DNA of 64,000 nucleotides from Strobilurus pachycystidiatus (lineage: Eukaryota; Basidiomycota; Agaricomycetes; Agaricales; Physalacriaceae): contig JAHLMK010000016.1 of assembly GCA_019915135.1 (NCBI GenBank), positions 62,001 to 126,000 on the forward strand, read 5' to 3'. Both the position numbers and the translations under genes were made by a program. Shown here one piece after another: positions 43,056-56,964 of the stretch. The notes under the pieces were generated by a model. The model was not told where the DNA came from and searched no databases. It saw only the letters and a list, made by a program, of their open reading frames with translations. How positions within the stretch are numbered: the stretch's first letter is position 1; each line of letters begins with the position of its first letter.

Positions 43056-46000
43056 GTCCCCTTGTGGTGAGAAGGTGATGAGTCGAGCTAGACGAGTGTT
43101 TCCACGACACGTGGGCATGAGGCGTGTATAAAGGCAGAATCGAGTCAAACAAGTTATCTACGTATGAACGTGATATAGCGCCTTTTCTCAAGTCCGGACC
43201 TTAAGAAGTGGAGTCTACATAATGACAGAATGGAGCCGAACAATCTATCTGTGTACGAACGTCAATATAGCGTCTTTTGCCAAGTTTCAGAACTTTGGGA
43301 AGTGGATGGACAAACGTCAACAGTCTCCCGGATTTCCGATGCCAACCTTAACGTCGAGTTTTCAGTCTGCGCTCCTGACGCCGATGTCTATATTCTGCCT
43401 TGTGTGAAATGGTCTTTACCCTGCCAGTGCATCGCGCGAGCACCGTCGTACACACCGCAGCCTAAAGTTTGTCATCCCATCCTACGGCAATCCCGACGTT
43501 ACCCAGCTAAGTGGACCATCCGAGATACTCGCAAATCTGTTCAATTATCTGTAACAGACCAGCGTGTACCCCGACATAGGGTCTTTTGATTTTGAGACGG
43601 TACCGGCGCTGGGCTGTGCCAGCCACAGATATCAGGTGCCGGCGATGATCTTGATGTGTGACCTGTGTCTCAACTAAGTGTACATTTGACTTTATCCGCC
43701 TGGTACTCGCAGTCGTGCACTCAGGCTGGCGAGGATTGCCTAATCAACAAAGCGGTCAAAGGTACCATTGACAGCAAGCCCAGCAAAATGTGCGCAGTCT
43801 TAAGCGGAGAACATCACAAGCTTGGTACGTACATTCTGACTGAACGACAAGGAGTCAAGGACAGTATCATGAAAAGCTCAACATTGAATGGTATTCATGG
43901 AGATCGAACTGTAGCATATTGAATAGCAAATTGTACCTGCGGGACTCGATTAGGGCCACAGGCTGAGCATGGGCCATGAGATCCAACCGTATTGAGTGCA
44001 GACATTACCAGTATCGAAGCCGTGCTGATACACAGTCTCATGAAATCCACTGGCGCAACGGGTACACACCGCTGGCCGAGAAATACTTGTACGTGTTGTC
44101 TGTGGCAGAAGTTAGACGTGTGCATCGTATTAGGGTACACTGACGTGTGCCCCAATGGGTGACAGTAGAGTCGCTGACGGAGCGGCCAGTGTGGATCAAG
44201 TAGATCGAATTCGGAATTGTGATTTGCGGGAGTCAACTTTGCCATCCTTGTCACGCGAAGGCAGGATAGTGAGACGATATCAAGAATACCGATGCTGTTT
44301 TCACTGTGCTACGGACCTGCGCGCGTCCGTCCCTGTGTGCTGGCGAAAGCAAATGGGGTCCATCGATTGTTCCTCCATGACAACACCTTTTGAGTTGTAT
44401 ATAGTAGGCGAATAAGCTATGGAACGTCGCATGGTAAAACGTATCCTGATCGACCAGCACCACAAAAAGGAGTACACAAAGACGTTCTGCAATTTCATGT
44501 ACGTACGCTGTCCGTGGAGAAAAGTAGGGTGCCAGCCGTAAGTAAGTAGGTAGATTGTCCGTTAGGAGTAGCATAGTAGCAGCTCGAGGTGGGGTACGCG
44601 TGTTAACTTGCCGATGGCCTAAGAAGGGGGCCACAGCTGTGATGCGCTGTGCCATGAAAGATGTTTGGGAGGAGGACAGAAGGCGTTCCACAAGCGCTTC
44701 GCCATCAGTGTCGTCAAGTCCTCGAGGTACAATGTAAGAATCACCAAAACGACGATGGAAGTCAGTATCGTGTGGTGTAGATATGCCACAACACACCTCG
44801 CTATGGCCCGTTGAAAGGACCCTTCCATTCATTAGAGCCAAACCCAACCTGCCAAATCAGAGGAAGGACGCGTGTTGGTGGACTCCGAGATTCATGGACA
44901 ACGACGACTGGTATCAATGACATAAAGGAAGAAGCGGAGGTCCTGTGTAGCTGGAGACGTTGAATCCCTCCAGAGATAAGTCCTATGGCGAGAAGAATTC
45001 CATGCTGCTGATGAAGCCAACGTTACGACCTGTCACCTGTGGAATGGACGTCGTCGCGCCTAATCCGAAGTCCGGGACTGTGATGCAAGGAGAAGGGTAT
45101 AGGTACGAGCGGAAAGTCGAACGGGTAACCGGGACTCTTCTGCATGCTGCGCTGAGTCTAGGAGCGTGGTCAGTACACCGGCATGAGAGTAAAGACTGCA
45201 TGTACCCGGGATCACTACGTAGAAGCAGTCACCCACGCGCTCGACATCAGCGGGATTTCCATGGCTCAGTCGCTGTCTTGGCAACAAAGCAGCGAGTCTC
45301 CAGTAGATTCTGTTCGCGCAGCAGACGACTCGGAGCACCGGCAGGGGGCTGATATAAGATGCATGGCGGCGTCGAGCTGGTCGTCGTCGCCGCCGACACC
45401 GGTATGAGAGATACTTTCCGATTCCGATGTGAGAGGAAGCGGAAGGTGATGTGATGTCCGATGTCCGATGTGGATGTTGGAGTCAGCCATGGGCCATGGC
45501 GATGATCTCTTTGCGAATGTTCTCAGGGCATGCGGGGGGACGACTCGGACCATGCGAGATGCACCTTGCATTAAGCCCGTCCATGGCAGATACGCCCGCT
45601 CAAGGAACATGTGCCGGCACTAACGAGTCCGTTTGTGTTGTCTTGCGAAGGTCATCCTTGTCGACCGTCATAACTTTGCCTGTGGGCGCGATCTCAATGG
45701 ATGGAATAGGACGACAGCGCAAGACGCACCCCATCACAGCCCAACAGCACGAAAGTCATTCGGTGACCGCCCTAAAGGTGTTGTGCCTGACGTTTGTTGT
45801 CGTCTTCGTGGGGTAGAAGGAGAAAACACGAGTCACGACGGACATAAGCTACACTTAGATCGCCCTGGGACAGATAGTCAGAACGTGCCGAAACCATTAC
45901 GTCACTGCCGGCCCCGGTCATTGCGCCGAATAAGGCTCGCGAACCACAAAAACAGCCGGAAAACAGCATTGGCACGTCTCTCCATCCCCAGATCAGCGTC

Positions 46001-46330
46001 GGAAAAGCTTTATGAGACGATAGGTAGTGTATTTGAGATGTATCAGAGCCTGGGAGTGAGCGAGGCCTCTAGCGTACCTTGCATACAGTGAAATTCCACT
46101 CATTTCCGCTTTTCTGACCATTCTTGAGAGGATACCAGTTCTTTGTGAGCTCACTGCTGCCTGTAAATGCTACAAGACATTCTTGTACATGGTATCTATT
46201 ACTCAGTGGCGCCGCAGGCCCGCCCGGCACTCCCAGTACCACTAAAGTCGCGTCAAAACGCGTCTCTCGCTGCTTGTTCGGGTACTGACGCGCCTCGTGT
46301 ACTTCTTGATGGGCCAGAGCGGTCGCCGAG
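43056..46330. other. Long stretch without a recognised gene
   Basis: Frames up to about 200 codons exist on the minus strand (for example 44847-44251) but show no domain-like sequence and no consistent splice pattern. A diverged tandem duplication lies at 43130-43290. Confidence 0.45.
43130..43290. repeat. Diverged tandem duplication, ~95-bp period
   Basis: GCAGAATCGAGTCAAACAAG with what follows at 43135 resembles ACAGAATGGAGCCGAACAAT at 43227. Both continue with TATCT, TA(T/C)GAACGT, ATATAGCG and TTTT, then CAAGT. Confidence 0.65.
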
Positions 46331-46338
46331 AAGGCCTT

Positions 46339-46705
46339 CCTGTCCCATGTACATTCCTCGACCTTAGGACTTCATGGGACAGGCTATTTGCTGGCACGGC
46401 TCCCAGCCAACATCCTGTCCCATGTCTACATAAGTGGGGAGAGCGTACGGGACAGGATGGCGGCTCTCGGACGATTCTGAACCGGTACCAGCACGCGTAA
46501 GCAGATGATTTGATTGACATCTAATCTACTCTTTAGGTAACGACGCCTTTCTCGCTGTTCCCCGACCCGAGGAAGCACATTTCGCTGTCAGAAGCGATCC
46601 CCGACGCGTCGTGTAGCCCCTCCGGCGCTTCCGGCGTCGTCCCACGTGACATCCTGTCCCAGGACAGGATGACTCAGCCCGCCCCCTATAAACAATCTGT
46701 CCCAT
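46339..46705. promoter_or_regulatory. Cluster of CCTGTCCCATG motifs in both orientations with a TATA box
   Basis: CCTGTCCCATG occurs at 46339-46349 and 46414-46424. Its reverse CATGGGACAGG is at 46373-46383 and a shorter GGGACAGG at 46449-46456. A palindrome ATCCTGTCCC/AGGACAGGAT lies at 46651-46670 and CTGTCCCAT at 46697-46705. TATAAA is at 46687-46692. Repeated inverted motifs next to a TATA box look like binding sites for a dimeric regulator. The gene controlled is unclear. Confidence 0.5.
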
Positions 46706-46709
46706 AGAG

Positions 46710-48244
46710 ACTAAGCGTTCGCTCTCTCTTGATTGCCTCTTTGATCGCCGGACCTCTCTTGTTACTGTCAGTGTTTGCTCAAAACAGGCCCCAATTTATT
46801 CCAGAGCAACTCCGCCACGCTTGGATCGTATGAGGCCACTGTCAGGTGCTGTCAGTGACACTGTCATTGCGTGTGAGCTGAGATCGCACCTCGTATTCAC
46901 GTCGCCAGAATGCGATGAATTTCACAACTCTATCGTGTGTTTTATAAGACGAACCAACATGAGGGTTTTCGTTGGAGTGGCACTGTTTGGTACTGCTTGC
47001 TCCCACAGTTCAGGCGTATTGAGTACGTAAACGTTCAATGGATACGGCCTAAATGGGGGCCAAGACAGAATGCCAGTCGACACTTTTCGCAGACAAAGTC
47101 TGCCTTGAGACGCGGCACGGGAAACCTTTTACGCAACCTGTCAGCTACAAATATATATATACCAGGGCGTAATCGCGATAAGCGCTCGGTCGCCTTGCCT
47201 GTAGCAGAAGGAAAAATGGAGGTGAAAGTTCCCACTTGAGATCAATGGGTGGGAGCCCGCGATGTGACGACTTTGCTGTTGCGCAGAATCGGACGAGCAC
47301 AAATAGGTGTTCTGCATAGACTAATACACAACGCGAGCATCGCGAGGCGAAACAACAATTCTATTCGAGGTGTGACACCAAGGCACGTACATCTCTACCA
47401 TGGAAAGGTCCGTACGCAGACAAAAACATCACCATCAATCAACTTTCTGAAGACGGTACAAAAGTGAGGAAGGGGGAAGAGAGATATCGGACAAGGAAAG
47501 ATGGCATTTGGGGAGAACGGTTGAGGCTGCACGGAAGAGCGAGGTTAAGAGCGACAGATTAAGAGCGACGCGTAAAAGAGGGCGAGTAGGCACTACTCGC
47601 TACTGAGACAAGCCGGCTGAGACGCGATCATAGCCAACAACGCAAGAGCTTAGAGCCTCATGTGTTAGATCGCGCGGATCTGTTCGGCCCAAGTAGAGAA
47701 TCGCGACAAGTTGAGCGGACATGACAACTTGGAAGCATTTACTGAACTTGTGTAGTGCGGTTCAGGAGGCTCAGTGCCAGGTCCAAGTAGTACAATGCCC
47801 GGTATCACGGCAGTATCCAGCCAGATTGTGGTCTCGACAGAGTCCGAGGTGATGGAAGCTCGATATAAGATGAGAATCGTGCTCCCATAATCCATGGCCA
47901 ACAGAGACCAGTGCAGTGAAAATAGGAAGGCGTAAGCCTAACGTCGTTGTGCCGTCGCAAGCGAGCGTAGCAGATCATGATTGAGCGAGTCACTCTGGGT
48001 CTAGATCTGTAGACGGTAGATTGGCTGAGGAAGATTCTCACATGGAAGCACCATCAGAATATCAGCTATATGAACGAGCGTGTATTTTTTGAGCGAATGC
48101 TGGAGCGCTGAAGGAAGCAAAAACGGCGAGTCAGGAACATGAAGGCAAGAATGGAACGGACTGAGCACCGCCACCTGACATCGGCGATCACCACCACGCC
48201 GGCAGGCATTCACAGGTTGGCCTTTTACCATCCACATCGATGTC
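46710..48244. other. No firm gene; one short frame downstream of the motif cluster
   Basis: A plus-strand frame 46830-47030 (66 codons, MRPLSGAVSD...) starts about 140 bp after the TATA box at 46687. It contains MRVFVGVALFGTACS, a signal-peptide-like stretch, but internally rather than at the N-terminus. It may be a small gene or a first exon. The remainder up to the CRM1 start shows nothing recognisable. Confidence 0.35.
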
Positions 48245-51200
48245 ATGGAGGTGCGTTGTCCTCATGCTGCCGCCTCCCACATCGGTCCTGCCGCCAATAC
48301 GCTCATCTCCGTTTGGCCTGGCTGGCATCTGCTCTGGTTGACACTTCTTATCGTGCTGACCAATCGAAAACGCAGGCGCTACTAGACTTTTCGACCGACT
48401 TTGACGTGGGATTATATGACCGGGTGGTACAAGCGTTCTTTAGCGGGCAGGGCGATGAAGTACGCTCCGCGCAACCCTCAACTGACTCGTTACTGTCTTG
48501 ACTCACTTCACACGCAGGCTAAACAAGCCAAAACCATCTTAGAATCTTTCCAGGAGCACCCGGAGAGCTGGACGCGCGTACCAGATATTTTAGAGGTCTC
48601 GGGAAATGTTCAGAGCAAGGTCCGTACATCCTCCTGTTAGCCATAGAGCCGGCAGAGGCTGATTTTCGTGGCGACAGTACATTGCGCTCCAAATCCTGGA
48701 GAAGCTAATTACGACGCGATGGAAGACTTTGCCAGAGGGACAGAGGCAAGGTGCGCTCTACTCATGTCCGGACTGTGGCCATTCTGATGTGCCTACGTGC
48801 AGGGATCCGCAATTTTATCGTCTCGTCGACAGTCAAGGTCGCGTCCGACGAGTCTTCGCTCAAGAGGGACAAGGCGTTTATCGGCAAGCTGAACTTGGCG
48901 CTCATTCAGGTGCGCTGCGCTTCCTCTCCTTTTGAAATCCTATCACCAACGTATCCCGCCTTTAATTATAGGTTTTGAAGCAGGAGTGGCCGCATAACTG
49001 GCCTACATTCATCCCCGAACTTGTCGAGTCTTCCAAGACGAACCTCTCTCTGTGCGAGAACAACATGGCGATACTCAAACTGCTTTCCGAAGAAGTGTTC
49101 GACTACAGCTTGGAGAGCATGACGAGCGCCAAGGTCTCCGCGCTGAAACAGCAGATGGGGGACGAGTTTAGCGAGGTCTTCAAGCTCTGTATGGAGATCC
49201 TCCAGGAGGCATCCAAAGTTTCCCTCCTCCGCGCGACCCTCGAAACCCTCTACCGCTTTCTCTCCTGGATCCCGCTCGGCTTCATATTCGAAACACCCCT
49301 CATCGACCTCCTCACGAACAAATTTCTTGCACCCCAGGAATCGAGGAACGTGGCTCTCCGATGCCTGGCGGAAATCTCTTCACTGCCGGCCTTAGGACAG
49401 TACGGGAACCGGCTGGCCATCATGTATACCAGCGTCGTGACGACGATCACCGTCATTGTCCCGCCGACCACCAACTTCGCTGAAGCGTACGCGACGTCCA
49501 GCAGTGATGGAGAGGAACTCGTCCTCAACCTGGCCCTCTTCCTCACAAACTTCTTCTCCAATCACCTCGCCTACGTCGAAGACGCCCACTCCGACGCCAA
49601 CCTCTTGGGACACGCGTACCTGGTCAAAATCAGCGCCGTCGAAGAGCGCGAAATCTTCAAGATCTGTATCGAGTACTGGATCAAGCTGCTCTCGGCACTC
49701 TACAACGAGCAGACGATAATGCCAATTAGCGGCTTTGGGATCAGCTTCGGTGATGATGGAAACGGGATGGGCGGGCCTATGAAGCTTCGAAAAGACGGAT
49801 ATGCAGAGATCTTGAGCAACCTGAGGTTGGTGGTCATCGGCCGGATGGTCAAACCGGAGGAGGTGAGTTCGTCAATTCCTTCGTATTCCTTCCCTCGTCT
49901 GCCAACTTTCCCCCCCCCTCTTACGTCGCAGCCTTCCTATTCAATCCACTCATTGACATTCAGGTCCTCATCGTCGAGAACGACGAAGGCGAAATCGTTC
50001 GCGAGCACCTCAAGGAGATCGACACCATCGTCCTTTATAAGTCGATGCGCGAGGCACTCATCTATCTCACTCATCTCGACGTCGTCGATACAGAGTCCAT
50101 CCTAGTAAACAAGCTCGCTCGCCAGGTCGACGGGAGTGAGTGGAGTTGGAACAACCTCAACACGCTCTGCTGGGCAATCGGCTCTATTTCCGGCGCGATG
50201 AGCGAGGAGATGGAGAAGAGGTTCCTGGTCGGCGTGATCAAGGACTTGCTTGGGCTGGTGGAGATAAAACGCGGGAAGGATAACAAGGCGGTCGTGGCCA
50301 GCGACATCATGTACATCGTGGGCCAATACCCGCGGTTCCTGAAGGCGCACTGGAGGTTCTTGAAGACCGTTGTCAACAAGTTGTTTGAGTTCATGCATGA
50401 GACGCACGAAGGTCAGTCGGCTTCGTCAAAGGGACTCCTGGCTCTGGCATACTGACGTGTGTAATCAACAGGTGTTCAAGATATGGCTTGCGACACGTTC
50501 ATCAAGATAGCACAGAAGTGTCGGCGGCATTTCGTCATGCAGCAGTCGGGCGAGAGGGAACCGTTCATCAATGAAATTCTTCGGACCCTCAATCGAATTA
50601 CGGTCGATCTGTCTCCAGCGCAGGTACATCTCGTCAGCTCTCACGTCCTGTCAAGCGACTGACCCAGTTCAGGTTCATACCGTCTACGAAGCCATCGGAT
50701 ACATGATCGCCGCTCAACCAAACAAAACTATTCAAGAGTCACTCCTCAGCGAGCTCATGAACCTTCCGAACGGTGCCTGGGACGCGCTCATGGCGCAGGC
50801 AGCACACTCAACCGACATTCTCTCATCGCCGGATAACCTCAAGCTGCTGTCGAATGTCCTCAAGAGCAACACTTCAGCTTGTACGAGTATTGGGCCATTC
50901 TTCCTCCCGCAGCTGGCGAGGATCTTCCTTGATATGTTGGGCTTGTATCGAGCGGTCAGTGGGCTTATCAACGAGGCGAACGCTGCTGCTGGTGGGTTCT
51001 TATTTTTGCCCGACTTCTCTCAGAACTGAATGATAGTCTCAGGTGCTATCGCTGCCCGCACACCCAAAGTACGACAACTGAGGACCGTCAAGAAAGATGT
51101 CCTCAAATTGATGGAGACGTACATCCAACGGGCGGACGATCTCGAGAATGTAAACAATACGCTCGTGCCGCCACTGCTCGATGCCATCTTGGGCGACTAT

Positions 51201-52198
51201 CAAACCAATCTGCCGACGGCCAGGGATGCAGAGGTCTTGGGACTTATGACAGTTGTTACGAATCGCTTACAGGTAGGGGGAGACCTATCCTCTTTCGGTA
51301 TCGTACTGACGAGCATTGGATTGTAGACGCTCCTCTCCCCCCAGATCGTTCCCATTCTTGACGCGGTGTTCGAACCGACGCTGGCCATGATCACACAAGA
51401 CTTCACGGAGTTCCCAGAGCATCGTTTGTGGTTCTACCGTCTGCTCGAAGCAATCGAAAAGCATTGCTTTTCTTGTGAGTTTTCTGATTCTATGCGTACG
51501 CGAACATACTCAAACAATCTACTGCAGCGCTACTTCTTCTGCAGGCGGATCAGTTTAAGACATTCATGAACAGTATCTTCTGGGGCATCAAGCATACGAT
51601 GCGTGATATCGCTGATGTAGCCTTGAACAGTACGTCTTCATTTTGTTTCCACCGATCCTCACTGACGACTTTGTTCGTAGTGCTATTCGACATTAGCATT
51701 CAATTCTCCCAATCGCCGCCAGAGATCAGCACGTCGTTCTTCCAGCAATACCTCCTCCCGATTACACAGGAAATCTTCTTCGTCCTCACCGATTCGGAGC
51801 ACAAGAGCGGTTTTACCCTCCAGACCGCCATCCTCGCGCGCGTATTCGGACTCGTCGACGGCGAGCTCAAGACTTCCAACGTTTTCGAAGGCGCCCAGCC
51901 AGGCCAGAACAAGGAATGGCTCCAGGACTACTGCGGCAACCTGCTTGGCGGAGCGTTCGCTCATGTACCGCGCGCGCAGGTGGCGGAGTTCACGGCACGC
52001 TTGGGATTGTTCTACAACGATGCGGCGAATTTCAAGGGTGCAGTCAGGGACTTCCTGATCGTATTGAAGGAGCAGGACTTTGGGGAGGAAGAGGAGAAGG
52101 AGGCCGAGAAAGCGAGGAGGGCGGAGGAGGAGAGGGAGCGGGCGGAGAAGATTCCCGGCATGTTGAAGCCGGCGGAGATGGGCGAAGAGGATGGCTAG
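48245..52198 (+). CDS. XPO1/CRM1: Exportin-1 (CRM1), nuclear export receptor
   Basis: Thirteen exons: 48245-48250, 48376-48459, 48518-48619, 48678-48750, 48803-48909, 48972-49862, 49964-50411, 50472-50623, 50673-50991, 51043-51272, 51327-51474, 51528-51629 and 51681-52198. They give 1059 residues, close to the human (1071) and yeast (1084) proteins. CRM1 is the karyopherin that carries proteins with leucine-rich export signals, and some RNPs, out of the nucleus with RanGTP. Diagnostic stretches include [20 protein letters not shown] near the N-terminus, [40 protein letters not shown] and [20 protein letters not shown]. The Cys in DMACDTF is the residue attacked by leptomycin B in sensitive species, so this protein is predicted sensitive. 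The first exon codes only Met-Glu. The C-terminus is a charged helix ending AEMGEEDG. Domain order is complete and no lesion is seen. Confidence 0.97.
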
Positions 52199-54719
52199 AT
52201 GCTTCCACGGCAGGACGACGAGAAGAGAGAAGAAATACAAAAGTGTATCACGTTATACTGTGCTTTGATATCTGCTGTCTTGTTTTTGTATATATACCTG
52301 TATATCATCGTGTAGAATACCCTAGCTTAACACACGCAACGGCTGTAAAAGTTGTGGTCTATCGAGTGGCGTCGCAGATAGTCTAATTTAGCGATCGTGT
52401 TGAGTGTCATGTATCAAAGTGGCAACTCTGAGGAGGAGCGTCGGTTGTTTACAAAACTCAGTGCGTGTTTGCGTCACATCGAAACAGGAGCACTACGCTT
52501 TCAGCGCCCAAGCCGCTCATGTCGACTGTCCTATGGCCGAACTCCATTTAATGGCCGATGACTTTGGTTTAACTCGGTGATTTCTGTGGTTCTTCATGAA
52601 GACAGGGCATAACCCGACGTCGGTCATCGCTATGCCGCCTCATTGAACCCTGCACCTCACGCATCTGACAAAAGTGCGCGCTCACACAGATCGTTCGATT
52701 TTGACTTACTAGAACAATGTACCCATACCACGGCCTCGTCATCATCGATTTCATGGACATCCGTGCCCGTATGGTTCTTTCATTGAAGTACAAGTCACGC
52801 TCGAGCACGCCCTTTGACCGTTACTCAAGCAAGTCTCATAACTGGAATGATACTTCTCCGACTCGTCTGAGCACATGCTCCTATGTCGGCGAATTCGAGA
52901 ACCGGAACTTAAACCACCTGTTACTGTTTTCTCTGGCCAGAGCGTGCATGCACAGATCATGCGACCATTCTCGCCGTTTTGACCCTTCGAGTATAGGGTA
53001 GTATGCCATGTATTAACTGTCGTGGTTAATGGGCGATGAACATCGGGCGCTACTTGGTGTAGGCCGTTGACCATACGGATTTCCGTTCCAGTCGCCAGAC
53101 CATTCCAGCAAGCCGCTTTGGTGGGAATATTGCAAAGCGCCCAGATGAAGTTCGATGTGGGGACGTAAGACAGAGACACCCGGAGAAGAGATCATGTCTA
53201 AAACAACGGAGAACAAAAAGACCGGCGAGGAATACCGACAGACTTCACTGCTGAGGCTACCATGATACCGACCACTGTATGCTCTCAAGACATGGACTCT
53301 AGAGTGACAGTGATCAAGAGAGTCAATTGACGTGCGCATGAAGCACTTCCGTAGACCGATGTCGGCGAGATGGCTGTCAATAGTCGCAGGCTGTCAACTT
53401 CGATGCTCGCAGGCCGGGCCACGGGACTTTGGATGAGTCTTTGGAATTAGGGCACTGCAAAAGACATAAACCACCGACCTCGCAAGAGAATTGACTGTCG
53501 AGCTCTAACCAAAATGATTCGGCACCAAAAGAGTGGCCGGGGTAAGGGATGAATCGATGAGTGCTACTTCGCACTGCGCGGATTAATCGTTTCGACTCTG
53601 TGCAGTGTGCAACAGAGGTTCGAAGATCGTTGAGGATTCAAGCTGTTCAAGAGCGCAGTCGCTGCGGAGATAGACTTTGTGAGAGAGTACGGTCAAGCAT
53701 CACCGGGAGCGAACAAGGGGTGCCAGTGCGTGGTCGACTCTGGAAGCTATAGAGTAAGGATCAATGAATCTGGGAAATGGACAGCCTAAGAGGTATTGCT
53801 TACTCTGCGCGTATGCCGTAGATCGCGGCGTCAAGACCGCATTCACTCTGGGGAGCTGCAAGTTGAAACGATGGGTATCATCTTGGGCGGAGCGCAGGTG
53901 GGGCCTAGATAATGAAATGAGACACAGAAAGACAAGGAGAATGTAGCATGGCCCCACTCGCCGTTTCGAATCTGTGTCTGAGTAAGGCAGACGCACCGCC
54001 ACACAGATTGGCGTCGCGCCGACCCTGTAGATAACCGGGTTGATGACCGTAGATAAATACGCGCCCACGCTGATTTTGGAATATAAGTGGGCAGTTTGAG
54101 CTATTGTAGCGCCCCTCCGCCGGCAGATTTGGGCGAGAATTGTGGCGCAATGATGCGAGCAATTACAAGAAAGATTCTTTGACAGTAAGCACGAAGAAGG
54201 CCCGTCCTGACCGCAAAAAAAGAGATCTCATTCTTCTGCCGCTTGATTGTAGCGAGCAGTCGGAGAACGAACACCGTCGTCGCAAAGTGTGCGGATCTCT
54301 TACGGGGGACTACGACCTAGATCCGGATCGTTTCTCATGCCAAGTAAACGCAACGTATGGAACGCATAGACACCGTCATCTGGAAAGTAAGACTGGGCCT
54401 TGCATCTAAGAATGTTATACTCGTGTGGTAGCTGCAGTTCTATCCGGCCACCGTGACCACGCGTAGTTGATTTCCATCGGATAACCGAAGATGACGGGAC
54501 GGGCCACGGCGCAGCGCTGCGTAACAGAGGAAGCGAAACAAACCGTTTACAGTTTCATGTTCCTGATTGCGTGGGGACAATGACACGAGCGGCAATTGTC
54601 GACATCATACCCCGTCATCTTGGCTTTCTACATCCGTGTTCCCTCCGCTGGTTTCCATAGTCCTTGCTCTTCCTGCCCGCGATCCCACCGCCAGTCTCGC
54701 TGCTTTGGATTTCGCCTCG
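52199..54719. other. Intergenic, no gene recognised
   Basis: The first 200 bp are the presumed CRM1 3' end. The remaining 2.3 kb show only short frames on both strands and no repeat that I can identify. Confidence 0.55.
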
Positions 54720-56644
54720 ATGCTGTCGTCGTTCAACAGCTTTCTGCCCAGCGTGCTGCAGAAAAGCCCGTCGCTGCCGCCATCAGCATCGTCGATCCAG
54801 ATGGACGACGAAGAGGACGACGAGGAGAAGAAGAAGGAAGACGACGGCAAGGAAGGGAAGGAGAAGGACAGAAAGGCAAACGAGGTCGAGCTTCCTTCTC
54901 TGCGCCTTTCCTACGATGCTGATCCGGCCTAGACATTCATCTTTGTTCGCCCGCCACCCGCGAAATCGAACCACCCGCTGAATCTGCAGGTACAGCTTGT
55001 GCCACCAAACACACGCGGCCCGGGCGGCTTGGTGACCGCTGCTACTCCCCGCCAGTCCCTCGACTCTGCCGCTCCTGGGTCAGAAGAAGAGGTCCCGCTG
55101 TCGCGCACGTCGACCAACCGCTCGGATTACTCGTCGATGTCGACATCCTCTTTCGCGTCTCTATCCAGCTCGGGCTCGGGCAGGAGGACCATCGTGCCGC
55201 TATACAACTTGCAGGCGCACAATGTCATGACGAATACGATCGTTGACGCGGGCACGGATGCAAAGATTGCGAAATTCGCCAAACGGCGGCTGGAGATGGT
55301 AGATCTGGCCGCGATGGAGGTTGTGGAGGTCTGGGCGGCGAGCGACACAGCGGCTGTGGCAATACTGCAGACGTCGCCTACCTTTGGTAGGTCCACAGCT
55401 CCGGGTTTCTCAGGCGATTAACATAAAAGTCGGTAGATTCGCGCCGAGGGTCATCGCACAGTGGACTGGGCGGAAGCAGACCTACCACTCCTACTCCCGA
55501 ATCGTCCGCCATATCTCTATCGTCTGCTGGGTCGCAGAATCCGCCTTCATCCATCTCCTCCCAACCCACCAAGAAAAAAGACAACCTTTTTGGACGCATG
55601 TTCAAGAAGAAACCGGACAACACCATCGTGCCTATCCCGATACCCGATATCCCCACCCCGATACCCTCCACACCCCCAACACCCGACTCGCCCATGAAGA
55701 CTCCAACCAGACACTCTCGTCACTTAAGCGCGTCCTCGCCGTATATGCCCCGAAACCTGAGTCCGTCGCCAAACCGGAAACGCATGTCGCTTAGCGCAGA
55801 GCCTAAACCTGCGCCTGAGGTCCCGGCACAAGTTTTGTTACCCGCCACGCTTGGTATCCAACCACTTCTCAACATCAGCGTCCCGCCTCCACCTAATCCG
55901 GCGATCTTCGCGTCGTTGGTCTCTTTATTCAGCGGGAACGCGTATCCGCCTCAATTCGCTCGTGGCGGAAACCCCTTCACTGGGCGCGGTCCTGCGATGT
56001 ATGTCTGGCAGGTGCGGCGATGGGCAAAGGGCGGGGAAAGCGTCTTGGCTGGGATGTTGAGCGGGGGACGAGCGTCAACCGTCGGCGAGGGAGTGGACGT
56101 TCGAGTAGAGTGGAGACGGGGAAAGCCAAAGAAGACGAGGGGAGGCCAATCTCGATCCTCCGTCTCCTCTCGAACTAGCCGGCGCCAGGCTACCGTCGAC
56201 CTCGATTCCGGCGACGAGAGCGATCCGGAGGATTCAGAAACTCCCTGGACGTGTACCCTCAAAGTTAAACGCGTCGCTCCGCCGTCGGGCCCACCTGCTA
56301 TGCGACCGCCCAAGTCCGGCCCTGTGAAGGTCAAGGTCGGCACCCTGTCACCGACCCCACACCACCCCAAGGTCGTCGCCATGCTGAAAGTACCCTACCC
56401 GTTGCCGGACATCGAGATTGATCGTGTGAGAATTGTCAAGCGCAAAATCATCGCGATTGACGGGGACGAGGAGAGGAAGGTGGTTGTCAGCGAGGCGGAG
56501 AAATCGCTGCAGGGCTTGGTCCTCACGGCGGAGGAGATCAAGGATGTGATCTGCTCGACGGGGTTGTGGCTTGTTGTGAGGGAAGGATTTGGTGGGGTTG
56601 GAAAGGTGTCCAGGAAAGGGGATGGCTGGAGGATTCGGGCGTAG
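54720..56644 (+). CDS. Conserved-looking basidiomycete protein of unknown function
   Basis: Exons 54720-54884, 54933-55386 and 55437-56644 (introns 48 and 50 nt) give 608 residues. The start MLSSFNSFLPSVLQ is the first ATG with coding-like sequence after it. Without the 48-nt intron the frame would stop at 54930. The N-terminal part is acidic and Lys-rich (MDDEEDDEEKKKEDDGK). A block TFIFVRPPPAKSNHPLNLQV and NLQAHNVMTNTIVDAGTDAK follows, then a disordered Ser/Pro/Thr region with basic patches (KKKDNLFGRMFKKK, PNRKRMSLS). The C-terminal 270 residues look folded: GPAMYVWQVRRWAKGGES, VDVRVEWRRGK, WTCTLKVKRVA and VKVGTLSPTPHHPKVVAMLK. I know no function. A cytoplasmic or cortical scaffold is possible, but nothing in the sequence shows it. 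Confidence 0.8.
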
Positions 56645-56964
56645 AGAGAGAGAAAGGTTTGTGGATTATGGTAATTTATTTTATATGCTTCGTGATATAC
56701 ATCGGTATCTCCCCCTTCAACAGCGTGGTCCTGAGGAGTGACGAGGCGTGAGATTCGGGTGTCGCATACATGACATCTATACAGACCAAGACGCGCACAT
56801 GATCTTCGCGTCAAGGTATCAGATTCATAGAAGCGAAAGGTGAGTGATTATTCTGAACTCAACGTACCGTGCCAGGACACCTGTCCGTGTGAATTATCAG
56901 GTCAGTCAGATGCAAGCCTGCCGGCAGAGCACCTCGAGGTGACACTCTTCCTTGTGTTCTCACC

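Noticed and set aside
44251..44847. 198-codon minus-strand frame
   Set aside because: Amino-acid sequence is not domain-like, no splice partners are found and codon use is unlike neighbouring genes; kept out as unsupported.
54567..54719. Earlier in-frame start for the gene at 54720
   Set aside because: The added 51 residues look like translated leader, and the sequence character changes to coding at the ATG 54720.
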